Shown here in pieces: positions 24,004 to 32,466 of a stretch of DNA of 52,281 nucleotides (the first letter of the stretch is position 1; the number at the start of each line of letters is the position of its first letter). Source of the DNA: Muribaculaceae bacterium (GTDB lineage: Bacteria > Bacteroidota > Bacteroidia > Bacteroidales > Muribaculaceae); assembly GCA_017557425.1 (NCBI GenBank), contig JAFYYU010000013.1:1-52281 (forward strand), in the 5' to 3' direction. A model generated the notes under the pieces. That model did no database searches and was not told the DNA's origin. It was given only the letters and a program-made list of their open reading frames with translations. A program made the position numbers and the translations under genes.

Positions 24004-24564
24004 TTATTCTATTTCGTCCAAGAATTGTTCTATCTTCTTCACCGCGTGATGATAAGAAGCCTTGAGGGCGCCTTCGCTGGTGCCCAATATCTCGCTCATC
24101 TCATCATATTTCATCTCATCGTAGTAGCGCAGGTTGAACACCAGGCGCTGCTTCTCGGGCAGCTTGGCGATAGCCTTTTGCAGGTTGATTTGGGCCTCAT
24201 CGCCGTCAAACCACTCGTCGCTCTCGAGCTGATTGACAAGGAAACTCTCGTCGTCATCGATCGACACCTGGTTCATCACCTTCTTCTTGTTGACAAAGGT
24301 GATGGACTCGTTGATGGCAATCTTATAGAGCCACGTCGAGAGCTTGGCATCGCCGCGGAAGTTGTCGATGCTCGTCCAGGCCTTCAGAAAAGTGTTCTGC
24401 AGCACGTCGTTAGCGTCGTCATGGTCAATAACCATGCGACGTATCTGCCAGTAAAGCTGCGAGCTGTAGTGCTCTATCACCTTACCGAATGCGGCCTTGC
24501 ACAACTTGGGGTCGTGCAGTTGCTCGACCACCTGTGCCTCGTCATATTTCTCGCGGGCTGCCAT
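24004..24564 (-). CDS. ECF-type RNA polymerase sigma factor
   Basis: 186 residues. Region 2 (FGKVIEHYSSQLYWQIRRMVIDHDDANDVLQNTFLKAWTSIDNF, about 27-70, including the DANDVLQNTFLKAW core) and region 4 (AIAKLPEKQRLVFNLRYYDEMKYDEMSEILGTSEGALKASYHHAVKKI, about 130-180) are complete. It heads a three-gene operon with a membrane protein and a Spy-like protein and probably controls an envelope stress response. Upstream on the - strand, TATCTTTA at 24594-24587 is one base off the -7 consensus. Confidence 0.95.
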   Translation of the reverse strand: MAAREKYDEAQVVEQLHDPKLCKAAFGKVIEHYSSQLYWQIRRMVIDHDDANDVLQNTFLKAWTSIDNFRGDAKLSTWLYKIAINESITFVNKKKVMNQVSIDDDESFLVNQLESDEWFDGDEAQINLQKAIAKLPEKQRLVFNLRYYDEMKYDEMSEILGTSEGALKASYHHAVKKIEQFLDEIE

Positions 24565-24687
24565 GCCGTTTCTTGCTTTGACGGTGTAAAGATAACAAAA
24601 ATTTCGCCAACGAGCGCCAATCCCGTCTCTTTTTATGCTTTTTTTAGCATTTTACCATCTGAAAAGAAACCTTCAGCGAATGTAACC

Positions 24688-24769
24688 CCACGCCAAGCCG
24701 CTAAGGCGCTAAGATATTAAATTGCAAACAACTTTTTAAAAAACTTAGCGTCTTTGCGCCTTAGCGTGG
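24688..24769. repeat. Inverted octamer-repeat element
   Basis: Left arm: CGCCAAGC, CGCTAAGG, CGCTAAGA (24691-24714). Right arm: CTTAGCGT, CTTTGCGC, CTTAGCGT (24744-24767), reverse-complementary to the left. Flanking CCA / TGG extends the pairing. It sits in the 297-base gap between the sigma operon and the lipoprotein genes, which holds no gene. Similar CGCTAAGG-type intergenic hairpins occur in many bacterial genomes (recollection, not searched). Confidence 0.85.
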
Positions 24770-24808
24770 TGCGTAACAGAAGTCGTTTGGCTGAATCGGT
24801 ACCAACGA

Positions 24809-24845
24809 ATAATGCACCAGAAGGACAATCCCTCTGGTGCATTAT
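24809..24845. terminator. Hairpin downstream of the lipoprotein operon
   Basis: Thirteen-base perfect stem ATAATGCACCAGA (24809-24821) / TCTGGTGCATTAT (24833-24845). No strong T run follows on the - strand. The stem core AATGCACCAG / CTGGTGCATT is shared with the terminator at 49932-49967. Confidence 0.7.
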
Positions 24846-24861
24846 CTGTATGTTCGGGTTA

Positions 24862-25662
24862 TCAATTGACGGGGAAGAGAGTACCAGATACGGTGTATTC
24901 CAAACCGTTGCACTTAAACGAGCCGTTAAGGACTTTACATTGGTTATTGAGAACGAAGTGCACGTCGGTAAGGGTGTAATAGCCTTTATAATTTGACTCC
25001 ACCTCATCAGCAGTGACGATGTAACCCGTTGCGGTGGGTGTCAGAGTAAGATCGAGATCTTTGTACTGCACTTCAGTGGCATCTACAGCACCGTTCATGT
25101 TAGACATGAAGTTACTGATGCTCATGATGCAGGTCTCTCCCTTGCTGTCAAGGGCAAACAGGTAAGCCGACTGCTCGTGGCTGCCATGATTTCCGTTGTC
25201 GGGGTTCGTCATCGTAGTGGTTGCGTAGGCATACAACAGATGAGTCGTGGTAATCACCTGCATCGAGCCGGTATTGAGGGTGTACCACATCACTCCGGTG
25301 GTCAGGTCAATGTAGCCGGCAAGCGACTCACCAACATTGCTACCCATCTGGCTGCCAGAGTTGGAAACAAATTCATAAAGCGAAGAAGTAGCAACTCGAT
25401 TCATCTTCATGTCGGGAGTGGTGATCGTGTGGGAAACGCCGTCAACGTCCTTGTAGTCGGCAGTGAACTTAATCAGCATGTCAGTGTAGTTCAATTCGAC
25501 CTTGGCGCTACCCTGGGAGAACACAACTTGTTCGCCATCAATAGCGCGGCTGTTGATGACCATGTTGACGATCTGCTTGTTCTCGGGTTCGTCACTCTTG
25601 TTGCAGGCGGTGAACACTGTCAAGGCCAGCAGGGATAAAAGCAAAAATGATAATTTCTTCAT
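24862..25662 (-). CDS. Lipoprotein of unknown function (copy 1)
   Basis: 266 residues with a lipoprotein signal (MKKLSFLLLSLLALTVFTAC, lipobox Cys20). The body is beta-rich with GYIDLTTGVMWYTLNTGSMQVITTTHLLYAY and a C-terminal TDVHFVLNNQCKVLNGSFKCNGLEYTVSGTLFPV. It resembles the next gene upstream (GYVDFNEGCMRYIYTTESGLQVIST...), so the two are distant paralogues with the same internal layout. Last gene of a two-gene unit, 50 bases after copy 2. A role at the outer membrane with the nearby TonB receptor is possible but not shown. Confidence 0.8.
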   Translation of the reverse strand: MKKLSFLLLSLLALTVFTACNKSDEPENKQIVNMVINSRAIDGEQVVFSQGSAKVELNYTDMLIKFTADYKDVDGVSHTITTPDMKMNRVATSSLYEFVSNSGSQMGSNVGESLAGYIDLTTGVMWYTLNTGSMQVITTTHLLYAYATTTMTNPDNGNHGSHEQSAYLFALDSKGETCIMSISNFMSNMNGAVDATEVQYKDLDLTLTPTATGYIVTADEVESNYKGYYTLTDVHFVLNNQCKVLNGSFKCNGLEYTVSGTLFPVN

Positions 25663-25712
25663 TGTCTTTATATTGAATTAGTTATTTGATTTTCAATTAT
25701 TTTTTCAAGCGA

Positions 25713-26552
25713 TTAATAACTCGTGTAGTCAGGATAAGTCCTTCCCGTGGCCACCACCGTGGCACTGCTGCCCATCATATAGACGGCGTCGAGATTATCA
25801 TTGATCAGGTCAATGGTAGCGTCGAACGTCTTGAACGGGTAGTCGGTCGTTGTCTTGACAGTCGTGTAAGTGCTGTCGATGGTGGATTTGTATTGGGCCG
25901 AAGTGGGTATATTCTGCCCGGATAATACATATCCGTTGGGGGTGACGGTGTAGGGCACGCTCATGGCAGTGATGTAATTAAAATACTTCACATCCTTGGC
26001 ATGGACGATGCCCATGACCTTAACGATGGCATTATCCATGCTGGGCGTGAATGTGAACACGTACATAACGTCCGACATATCGGTAGTCGTGGTCGTATCG
26101 TTATACGAGATTTTATTATTAGTCTTGAGGAAAAACACTTCGGAGTTAGTCGAGATGACCTGGAGGCCGCTTTCGGTAGTATAAATGTAACGCATGCAGC
26201 CCTCATTAAAATCGACATACCCGCTAAACTGCGCGTTACTGGGCGAGCTCAGCTCGTAAAAGCGCGGACGCTTGGGCTTAGCAATAACGTCCTTAAGGAC
26301 CAACGTTTGGTCACTGCCATCATTATTATATACGAGTTCTAAAGCCGCAGTGTGCTTGCCGGTATCGATAGTAAGCTTGTTGTGCGTGTTGCTCAAGCCC
26401 AGGACTTCGCCAGTAATCGTGTTGTACACGTGGTTAATCATCGGCGTATTGACTGTAAACACGCCATTGCCGCGCGGATCATCGTCATCGCTACATGAAA
26501 CCACAACGCTAAGCATAGCGATTGCCGCGATCAGTAAAAGTATCTTCTTCAT
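25713..26552 (-). CDS. Lipoprotein of unknown function (copy 2)
   Basis: 279 residues from the ATG at 26552, which starts the lipoprotein signal MKKILLLIAAIAMLSVVVSC followed by an acidic SDDDD stretch typical of surface-exposed Bacteroidales lipoproteins. Beta-rich; it shares the GYVDFNEGCMRYIY...GLQVIS block with copy 1 and ends with NLDAVYMMGSSATVVATGRTYP. It has its own promoter-like site just after the terminator of the receptor operon. Function unknown. Confidence 0.8.
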   Translation of the reverse strand: MKKILLLIAAIAMLSVVVSCSDDDDPRGNGVFTVNTPMINHVYNTITGEVLGLSNTHNKLTIDTGKHTAALELVYNNDGSDQTLVLKDVIAKPKRPRFYELSSPSNAQFSGYVDFNEGCMRYIYTTESGLQVISTNSEVFFLKTNNKISYNDTTTTTDMSDVMYVFTFTPSMDNAIVKVMGIVHAKDVKYFNYITAMSVPYTVTPNGYVLSGQNIPTSAQYKSTIDSTYTTVKTTTDYPFKTFDATIDLINDNLDAVYMMGSSATVVATGRTYPDYTSY

Positions 26553-26589
26553 AATATCACTCGTTTGTGCTCTGTCTTTTTTAGCGCTG

Positions 26590-26619
26590 CAAAGATATAC
26601 AAAAAACAAATGATGCAAC
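26590..26619 (-). promoter_or_regulatory. Promoter of the two-lipoprotein unit
   Basis: On the - strand GTTG (26619-26616), 18-base spacer, TATCTTTG (26597-26590). The -7 box is exact, the upstream element one base off. It overlaps the preceding terminator stem. Confidence 0.6.
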
Positions 26620-26637
26620 CAATCTTGCATCATTTGT
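26599..26637 (-). terminator. Terminator of the receptor-lipoprotein operon
   Basis: Thirteen-base perfect stem ACAAATGATGCAA (26606-26618) / TTGCATCATTTGT (26625-26637), followed on the - strand by a T run (26605-26599). Confidence 0.85.
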
Positions 26638-26671
26638 AATGTTTTTTATATTAAATGACGTTAAAACCGCT

Positions 26672-27151
26672 CTACTTGAGCTTGCCATTCTTATCATAGT
26701 GACCATCAATTTCTTTACCCATGACAACACCTTGGCAGTCAAAGGAAATGGAATAGGTCTTGTTTTCAACGTCAACAACACTGTTCAAATTATTGACACT
26801 CAATGTGGGAACGGGGACAGGAGTACCACGCATCAGATAGGGCGTAATGCCGGTGCCCGAGAACCTGTACACCTTGCCTGACTTGTCAACCGTGCAGGGC
26901 GCATCGACGCGGACTGTGAGCGCGGGAGATGTCGTTTCGCCCATTCTGAACACCGCATTGTAAACATAGATTGTGCTGGAGTCCTTGCTCAAGTCAATGT
27001 CATAAACCAGATAGGTGTCGTTGGCCTCGCCGTGCTCGCTCTCCAACTGCTGCTTCTCAACAACCGGTTCATCGGGGTCATCTTTACCGCACGAGGTAAT
27101 CACCAGGCCGAAAATTGCGGCCACAAACAACCAAGAAACTAATTTTTTCAT
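26672..27151 (-). CDS. Small lipoprotein of unknown function downstream of TonB receptor
   Basis: 159 residues, lipoprotein signal ending VITSCGKDD (Cys21). The rest is beta-rich with PCTVDKSGKVYRFSGTGITPYLMRGTPVPVPTLSVNNLNSVVDVENKTYSISFDCQGVVMGKEIDGHYDKNG; its last third resembles the end of copy 1 (LNNQCKVLNGSFKCNGLEYTVSG). It begins 23 bases after the TonB-dependent receptor stop and is followed by a strong terminator, so the two form an operon. By analogy it may be a surface partner of the receptor; ligand unknown. Confidence 0.8.
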   Translation of the reverse strand: MKKLVSWLFVAAIFGLVITSCGKDDPDEPVVEKQQLESEHGEANDTYLVYDIDLSKDSSTIYVYNAVFRMGETTSPALTVRVDAPCTVDKSGKVYRFSGTGITPYLMRGTPVPVPTLSVNNLNSVVDVENKTYSISFDCQGVVMGKEIDGHYDKNGKLK

Positions 27152-27174
27152 TTTTCTTCTTTAAATAGTATCAT

Positions 27175-29394
27175 TTATAACTCTAATCTCAATGTGGCAC
27201 CAATCGAGCGGCCATGGCCTCGCTGCAGGAACGGGTGCTGAATCGATACGAAGTAAAACGTCTTGTACTGGGTATCAGTCAGATTCTTGCCCCACAGCTG
27301 CAGGCTGTAGCGCTCTTGCTTCCAAGTGATGGAAGCGCCCACCAGGGCATAAAGCGGCTGCTTCAGCATGTTGGCCTCATCCCAATAGATGTCGCCTGTG
27401 GCGCGCACATTGGCCGCAAAGGTAAGCAATTTATTCCAATCACCACCAATTCTTACCGAATGTTTTGCCTCGGCAAACAAGGTATGCATCGGGGCATAGG
27501 GTACTCGGTTGCCGCTATGATCGACCTTGCCGTCGTTATAATCCTTGAAAACAGCATGGGTGAAACCATAGCTCACGTTGAATCGCGTCAGCTCGGTTGG
27601 CGACACACTCATGGCCAACTCGGCGCCCCAACTGTGGGTCTTGCCGGCATTGGTCATCATTCGGCCTGTGGTAGTACCCGGCGGGAATACGGTCAGTTGG
27701 CGGTCGCGGCAGTCCATAAAGAATGCGCCCAGGTCGCTCTGCACCCTACCCTGCCAACACTCGAAGTGGCCTCCCAGTTCATAATTCCACGCCTTCTCAG
27801 GCTTATAACCCACCATCTTGTCCACATCATACAGGGCTCCGATACCCATCATCTTCATCAGACGCTGTTGAAGCACGTCACTGAACATCTGGGTATTGAA
27901 ACCGCCGGCCTTGCTGCCACGCGAAACAGCGACATAGACAGTATGGTTTTTACCTACCCACGGGTTCCATGAAAGGCTCACGTTGGGCAGGACATCAAAG
28001 AAGTCCTTGTCGAGTGTCCCATGCTCGTCAATGTCGATTGCATCGTGGGAATAGACTTCGCCTGTAGCCAATACATAGGTCGTATAGCCCGTGTGCGTCA
28101 CGCTGCGGTAGTTGAGGCGGGCATGCTCGTAATCCAGACGCAAGCCGGCCTGCAGGGTCCACTGTCCCCAGCGGTAGGTACTCTCATGGTAGAGCGCTCC
28201 GCCCCAACAGGGACTGGTGAAATGGCTACCCAGTATAAATGAGCGGGTGTCCCACGCGATGGGATATTCGGGGATGGCGCTATTGACGTGATTCTCGATA
28301 AACTGCTCGATGCCGTAGTCGTAAAAGATCACCGGCGCATACATCTTGTAACGACGGAAAAAGCCGCTCGCGCCGAGGAGCCAGTTGTAGCCCTCGGCCT
28401 TCTCGTTGCTGCGGGCGATGAAATCCTGGGTAATGGCGTGCTCACGGCGCCCCTGCGTCAGCGTGAAATAGTCGTGCTCAGTGAAGTCCTGGTCCAACGT
28501 CATGTTGTCATCCAAGTACTGGTAACTGGTAATGCTCGACAAGGTGAAGCGGTCGAGAGACTTAAGCACCGTCAAGCCATCCAAAACGGAGGTGCGGCGG
28601 TAAAAGCACGTGTCGTTATAGGCAATCCGGCCCGTTTCGACCCATTCGTACGGATAACCGCCCTGACGGCCCGCCGACAATGAAGCCACATTAGAGATAT
28701 ACCACCCATCGGCGTTGCGCCACTCCAGCTTCATGCGGGCACCAAACTGAAGTTCCCAGTCGCAGCGCTTGCCATTGTGCTGGTTGGTAAACTCACCCTT
28801 AGTGGAGTTGTACTGTGCCGAGAGCGACAAACCGAGATTCTCGTTGAGCAGGCTATATTGGCTCGCCCCCACCCTCCACGTGCCGTGGCTCGCGCCTTCC
28901 ACAATGGCGCGGGTTCCCTGGTAATTGAGCGGCGACAAAGTATAGATGTTCATCAGTCCCCCCAACGTGTTGCGGCCGTAAAGGGTGTTCTGCGGACCTC
29001 TCAACGCCTCAAACCGGGCAACATCCATGATGTCAATGTCATAATTCTCTTTGGTCATCACCGGCACGTTGTCGATGGTCAGGCCCACGGCGGGCTGGTC
29101 GATGCGGGTGCCGATACCGCGGACATACACCGTCGAGGTCATGCGGCTGCCATAGTCAGGGATAAACAGGTTGGGCACCAGGTCGGCAGCGGTCTTCATC
29201 GAAACCGCCTGATTGCGCTCGGCTTCCTGACGGTCGATGACCGTCAAGGCTGTCGCCTGGGTGCGCAGGTCGGTGCTCTGCTTGATGGCTGTGACGGTCA
29301 CCTCGCCCAGCGACAACGTGTCGCCCAACTCATGAGGAGCGCCCGCCGCAACCAGCGATACAACACCTATTAAAAACAGCATTATCCTTTTCAT
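27175..29394 (-). CDS. TonB-dependent outer-membrane receptor
   Basis: 739 residues from the ATG at 29394 (signal peptide MKRIMLFLIGVVSLVAAGA). TonB-box-like LGEVTVTA (about 29-36), plug domain with YVRGIGTRIDQPAVGLTIDNVPV and RFEALRGPQNTLYGRNTLGG, then a 22-strand-type barrel ending in an aromatic-hydrophobic C-terminus (GRSIGATLRLEL). It lacks the N-terminal CarboxypepD domain of SusC proteins and has no SusD partner, so it belongs to the siderophore/cobalamin/other small-ligand type. Substrate unknown. The -7 box TACCTTTG (29407-29400, - strand) lies so close to the start that the mRNA would be nearly leaderless, or translation starts at Met5. Confidence 0.92.
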   Translation of the reverse strand: MKRIMLFLIGVVSLVAAGAPHELGDTLSLGEVTVTAIKQSTDLRTQATALTVIDRQEAERNQAVSMKTAADLVPNLFIPDYGSRMTSTVYVRGIGTRIDQPAVGLTIDNVPVMTKENYDIDIMDVARFEALRGPQNTLYGRNTLGGLMNIYTLSPLNYQGTRAIVEGASHGTWRVGASQYSLLNENLGLSLSAQYNSTKGEFTNQHNGKRCDWELQFGARMKLEWRNADGWYISNVASLSAGRQGGYPYEWVETGRIAYNDTCFYRRTSVLDGLTVLKSLDRFTLSSITSYQYLDDNMTLDQDFTEHDYFTLTQGRREHAITQDFIARSNEKAEGYNWLLGASGFFRRYKMYAPVIFYDYGIEQFIENHVNSAIPEYPIAWDTRSFILGSHFTSPCWGGALYHESTYRWGQWTLQAGLRLDYEHARLNYRSVTHTGYTTYVLATGEVYSHDAIDIDEHGTLDKDFFDVLPNVSLSWNPWVGKNHTVYVAVSRGSKAGGFNTQMFSDVLQQRLMKMMGIGALYDVDKMVGYKPEKAWNYELGGHFECWQGRVQSDLGAFFMDCRDRQLTVFPPGTTTGRMMTNAGKTHSWGAELAMSVSPTELTRFNVSYGFTHAVFKDYNDGKVDHSGNRVPYAPMHTLFAEAKHSVRIGGDWNKLLTFAANVRATGDIYWDEANMLKQPLYALVGASITWKQERYSLQLWGKNLTDTQYKTFYFVSIQHPFLQRGHGRSIGATLRLEL

Positions 29395-29399
29395 TGTGG

Positions 29400-29436
29400 C
29401 AAAGGTAGTCATTTTTCAAATAATTTACTACCTTTG
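29400..29436. promoter_or_regulatory. Divergent -7 boxes forming an inverted repeat
   Basis: CAAAGGTAGT (29400-29409) and ACTACCTTTG (29427-29436) are perfect inverted copies 17 bases apart. Each contains a TACCTTTG -7 box, one facing the TonB receptor (-), the other the M16 peptidase (+). No good -33 elements accompany them. Confidence 0.6.
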
Positions 29437-29481
29437 CCCACAACTAACAACTTTACATCTTTAATTAATTGACTAATTCTA

Positions 29482-32385
29482 ATGAGACCTAAATTTTTGA
29501 TTTCATTGCTGGCGGCCCTCGCATGCTTGAGCATGGCCGCCCAAAAGCCCGTGGTTACCACAGTCCCTGGTGACCCGATGGCTACACAGTGTTACACCCT
29601 GAGTAACGGCCTTAAGGTCTTCCTCAGCGAGAACCACCAGAGTCCGCGCATCACGGCTCATATTGCCGTGCGCACCGGCTCGCGCAACGATCCTGCCGAG
29701 ACCACCGGCCTTGCCCACTACCTGGAGCACTTGATGTTCAAGGGCACCCAGCAGTACGGCACAAGCAACTATGCCGCCGAGAAGGCCCTTCTCGACACCA
29801 TCGAGGCACGCTACGAACAGTACAGGCTTGTCAAAGACCCCGAGCGTCGCCGCGTGCTCTATCACGAGATCGACAGCATCTCGCAGCTGGCAGCCCAGTA
29901 CAACATCCCCAACGAGTATGACAAACTGATGGCAGGCATCGGCGGTCAAGGCACCAACGCCTACACCAGCACCGACGTCACCTGCTATACCGAGGACATC
30001 CCCGCCAACGAGGTAGACCGCTGGGCCCGCATCCAGGCCGACCGCTTCCAGAACATGGTCATCCGCGGTTTCCACACCGAGTTGGAGGCCGTCTATGAGG
30101 AGTACAACATCGGCATCGCCCAGGACCAGCGCAAACTGTTCGAGGCCATGAATGCCAAGATGTTCCCGACGCACCCCTACGGCACCCAGACGACCATCGG
30201 CACGCAGGAGCACCTCAAGAACCCGTCAATCACCAATATCAAGAACTATTTCCACAATTACTACTGCCCCAACAACGTGGCCATCTGTATGGCCGGTGAC
30301 TTTGACCCCAACGAGGTCATCACCATACTGGAACGCTACTTCGGCGGCTGGGAGCCCAATTACAGCCTGACCCGTCCCGAATTTCCTGCACTTGCGCCCA
30401 TTACCGCGCCCGTCGACACCACGATTATAGGCCAAGAGGCTGAATTCATTGCCCTGGGCTGGCGATTTGACGCCGCCAAGTCGTTGCAGAACGACACCGT
30501 GGATGTCATCGGTGAGATGCTCTCCAACGGCACGGCAGGTCTGTTGGACCTCAACCTGAACCAGCCCCTCAAGGTGATGGCGAGCGGTGCTTTCACCGAT
30601 CCCATGACCGACTACTCGATGCTGATGCTCTATGGCTATCCTAACGAGGGCCAGACGCTGGAAGAAGTGCGTGACCTGTTGCTTGGCGAGATGGCCAAGC
30701 TGCGCGCCGGCGACTTCGACGATGACCTGCTCGTGAGCGTAATCAACAACAATAAGCTCCAATACCTGCGCGCTCTCGACAACAATAGGGCCCGCACCAG
30801 TCAGCTGGTCAATGCCTTCATCAACCACGTGGATTGGGCACAGGAGGTCGGCAAACTCGACCGCAAGGCAGGCATGACCAAGCAGCAGATTGTGGACTTT
30901 GCCAACCGTAACCTGAACAACAACTACGTATGCGTCTATAAGCGCATGGGCGTGGACACCACCGAAAAGAAGATTGACAAGCCCGCCATCACCCCCATCC
31001 CCACCAACCGCGACAACCAGAGCGACTTTGTGCGCAACATCCTCGGTGAGATCGTCGAGCCCATCCAGCCGCAGTTTGTGGACTACAGCAAGGAAATGAC
31101 CGTAGGCAAGACAGGCAAGAACCTGCCCCTGCTCTACAAACAGAACACCCTGGACGACCTGTTCACGCTGACTTATAAGTATGACTTCGGCAATACCGCC
31201 GACAACCGCTACGAGACTGCTCTCAACTACCTGGATTTCCTGGGCACCAAGAAGCTCACGCCCCAGCAGTTCAAGCAGCGCCTCTACAAGCTGGCCTGTG
31301 ACGTGAGATTCAATGTGGGCGACAACGAGACATACCTCACCTTGACCGGCCTGAGCGAGAACATGCCCGAGGCATTGAAACTGTGTGAGGACCTGATGCA
31401 GAACGCCAAGGTTGACGAAGAGGCCTACAGGAATATGGTAGAAACCATCATCAAAGCCCGCAACGATGCCAAGAGCAACCAGGATGAGTGCTTCAGCCGT
31501 TTGAACGAGTACGGCATGTACGGTCCCCGCAACGCCTACACCAACATCATGAGCGCCCAACAGCTGCGTGACACCAAGCCCGCCGAACTGCTCAACCTGG
31601 TCAAGGGGATGAAGGACATGCAGCACACCGTGGTGTATTACGGCCCCATGACCCAGCAGGAGCTGAGCAAATGCCTGAACAAGGTTCACAAGACCAAAAA
31701 GAACCTTGCCGCCGTGCCTGTCGGCGTTGATTACATGGAACAGCAAACGCCGCAAACCGAGATCCTGATTGCTCCCTACGACGCCAAGAACATCTACATG
31801 GTGCAGTACCACAACGAGGGCACCCAGTGGGCTCCCGAGCATGCTGCTACCATCAACCTGTTCAACGAATATTTTGGCGGCGGTATGAACGGCATCGTCT
31901 TCCAGGAGCTGCGCGAGGCTCGCGGTCTTGCCTACTCGGCAGCCGCCTACTACCGCCAGCCCAACAGGCTGAACCATCCCGAGTATGCCATGACCTACAT
32001 CATCACCCAGAACGACAAGATGATGGACTGCGTCAACGAGTTCAACAACATCGTCGGCACCATTCCTCAGAGCGAGGCAGCCTTCGCCCTCGCCAAGGAG
32101 TCACTGATGAAGAAACTGGCATCGCGTCGCACTGTGCGCGGTAATGTCCTGAACAGCTACATGCAGGCACAGCGCATGGGTCTGGACTATGACATCAACG
32201 CCAAGGTCTTCGAGATGCTGCCCAACCTCAAGCTGAACGACATCGTGAAGTTTGAGCAGCAGTCGATGGCAGGCAAGCCCTACCGCTACCTCATCCTGGG
32301 TGACGAGAAGGAGCTCGACATCAAGTCACTTGAGAAGATCGCTCCCATCCACCGCCTCACCCTCGAGGACATCTTCGGTTATTAA
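29482..32385 (+). CDS. M16-family zinc metallopeptidase, periplasmic
   Basis: 967 residues with signal peptide (to LSMAAQ). Inverted zinc motif HYLEH (His79, Glu82, His83) in the first domain, with a downstream Glu in TELEAVYEEYN near residue 200. The length covers four M16 subdomains; the second half (NTLDDLFTLTYKYDFG ... FGGGMNGIVFQELREARGLAYSA) lacks the zinc motif, as usual for the non-catalytic half that forms the peptide chamber. Its function is degradation of peptides, probably in the periplasm. It stands alone, divergent from the TonB receptor and closed by a strong hairpin. Confidence 0.95.
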   Translation: MRPKFLISLLAALACLSMAAQKPVVTTVPGDPMATQCYTLSNGLKVFLSENHQSPRITAHIAVRTGSRNDPAETTGLAHYLEHLMFKGTQQYGTSNYAAEKALLDTIEARYEQYRLVKDPERRRVLYHEIDSISQLAAQYNIPNEYDKLMAGIGGQGTNAYTSTDVTCYTEDIPANEVDRWARIQADRFQNMVIRGFHTELEAVYEEYNIGIAQDQRKLFEAMNAKMFPTHPYGTQTTIGTQEHLKNPSITNIKNYFHNYYCPNNVAICMAGDFDPNEVITILERYFGGWEPNYSLTRPEFPALAPITAPVDTTIIGQEAEFIALGWRFDAAKSLQNDTVDVIGEMLSNGTAGLLDLNLNQPLKVMASGAFTDPMTDYSMLMLYGYPNEGQTLEEVRDLLLGEMAKLRAGDFDDDLLVSVINNNKLQYLRALDNNRARTSQLVNAFINHVDWAQEVGKLDRKAGMTKQQIVDFANRNLNNNYVCVYKRMGVDTTEKKIDKPAITPIPTNRDNQSDFVRNILGEIVEPIQPQFVDYSKEMTVGKTGKNLPLLYKQNTLDDLFTLTYKYDFGNTADNRYETALNYLDFLGTKKLTPQQFKQRLYKLACDVRFNVGDNETYLTLTGLSENMPEALKLCEDLMQNAKVDEEAYRNMVETIIKARNDAKSNQDECFSRLNEYGMYGPRNAYTNIMSAQQLRDTKPAELLNLVKGMKDMQHTVVYYGPMTQQELSKCLNKVHKTKKNLAAVPVGVDYMEQQTPQTEILIAPYDAKNIYMVQYHNEGTQWAPEHAATINLFNEYFGGGMNGIVFQELREARGLAYSAAAYYRQPNRLNHPEYAMTYIITQNDKMMDCVNEFNNIVGTIPQSEAAFALAKESLMKKLASRRTVRGNVLNSYMQAQRMGLDYDINAKVFEMLPNLKLNDIVKFEQQSMAGKPYRYLILGDEKELDIKSLEKIAPIHRLTLEDIFGY

Positions 32386-32401
32386 ACTGATAACTATATG
32401 A

Positions 32402-32447
32402 TTTTTAGGGTCCCTAAGGTCGTAAACGACCTTAGGGACCCTAAAAA
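32402..32447. terminator. Bidirectional terminator built from nonamers
   Basis: Perfect 21-base stem (32402-32422 with 32427-32447) and loop TAAA. The stem starts with TTTTT and ends with AAAAA, so it can end both the M16 (+) and the phosphatidyltransferase (-) transcripts. The same bases read as 9-base units GTCCCTAAG, GTCGTAAAC, GACCTTAGG, GACCCTAAA, akin to the repeat at 21141-21185. Confidence 0.9.
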
Positions 32448-32466
32448 TTAGGTGTCATTTCTGACT

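Noticed and set aside
24717-25007. 96-codon - strand frame between the sigma operon and the lipoprotein
   Set aside because: It overlaps the octamer inverted repeat and the hairpin at 24809-24845 and the end of a well-supported lipoprotein; not a plausible protein.
30226-31977. 583-codon open frame antisense to the M16 peptidase
   Set aside because: It is a shadow of a GC-rich, strongly codon-biased gene; its translation is rich in Val/Leu/Gly/His with no domain, and the + strand product is a complete M16 protein.
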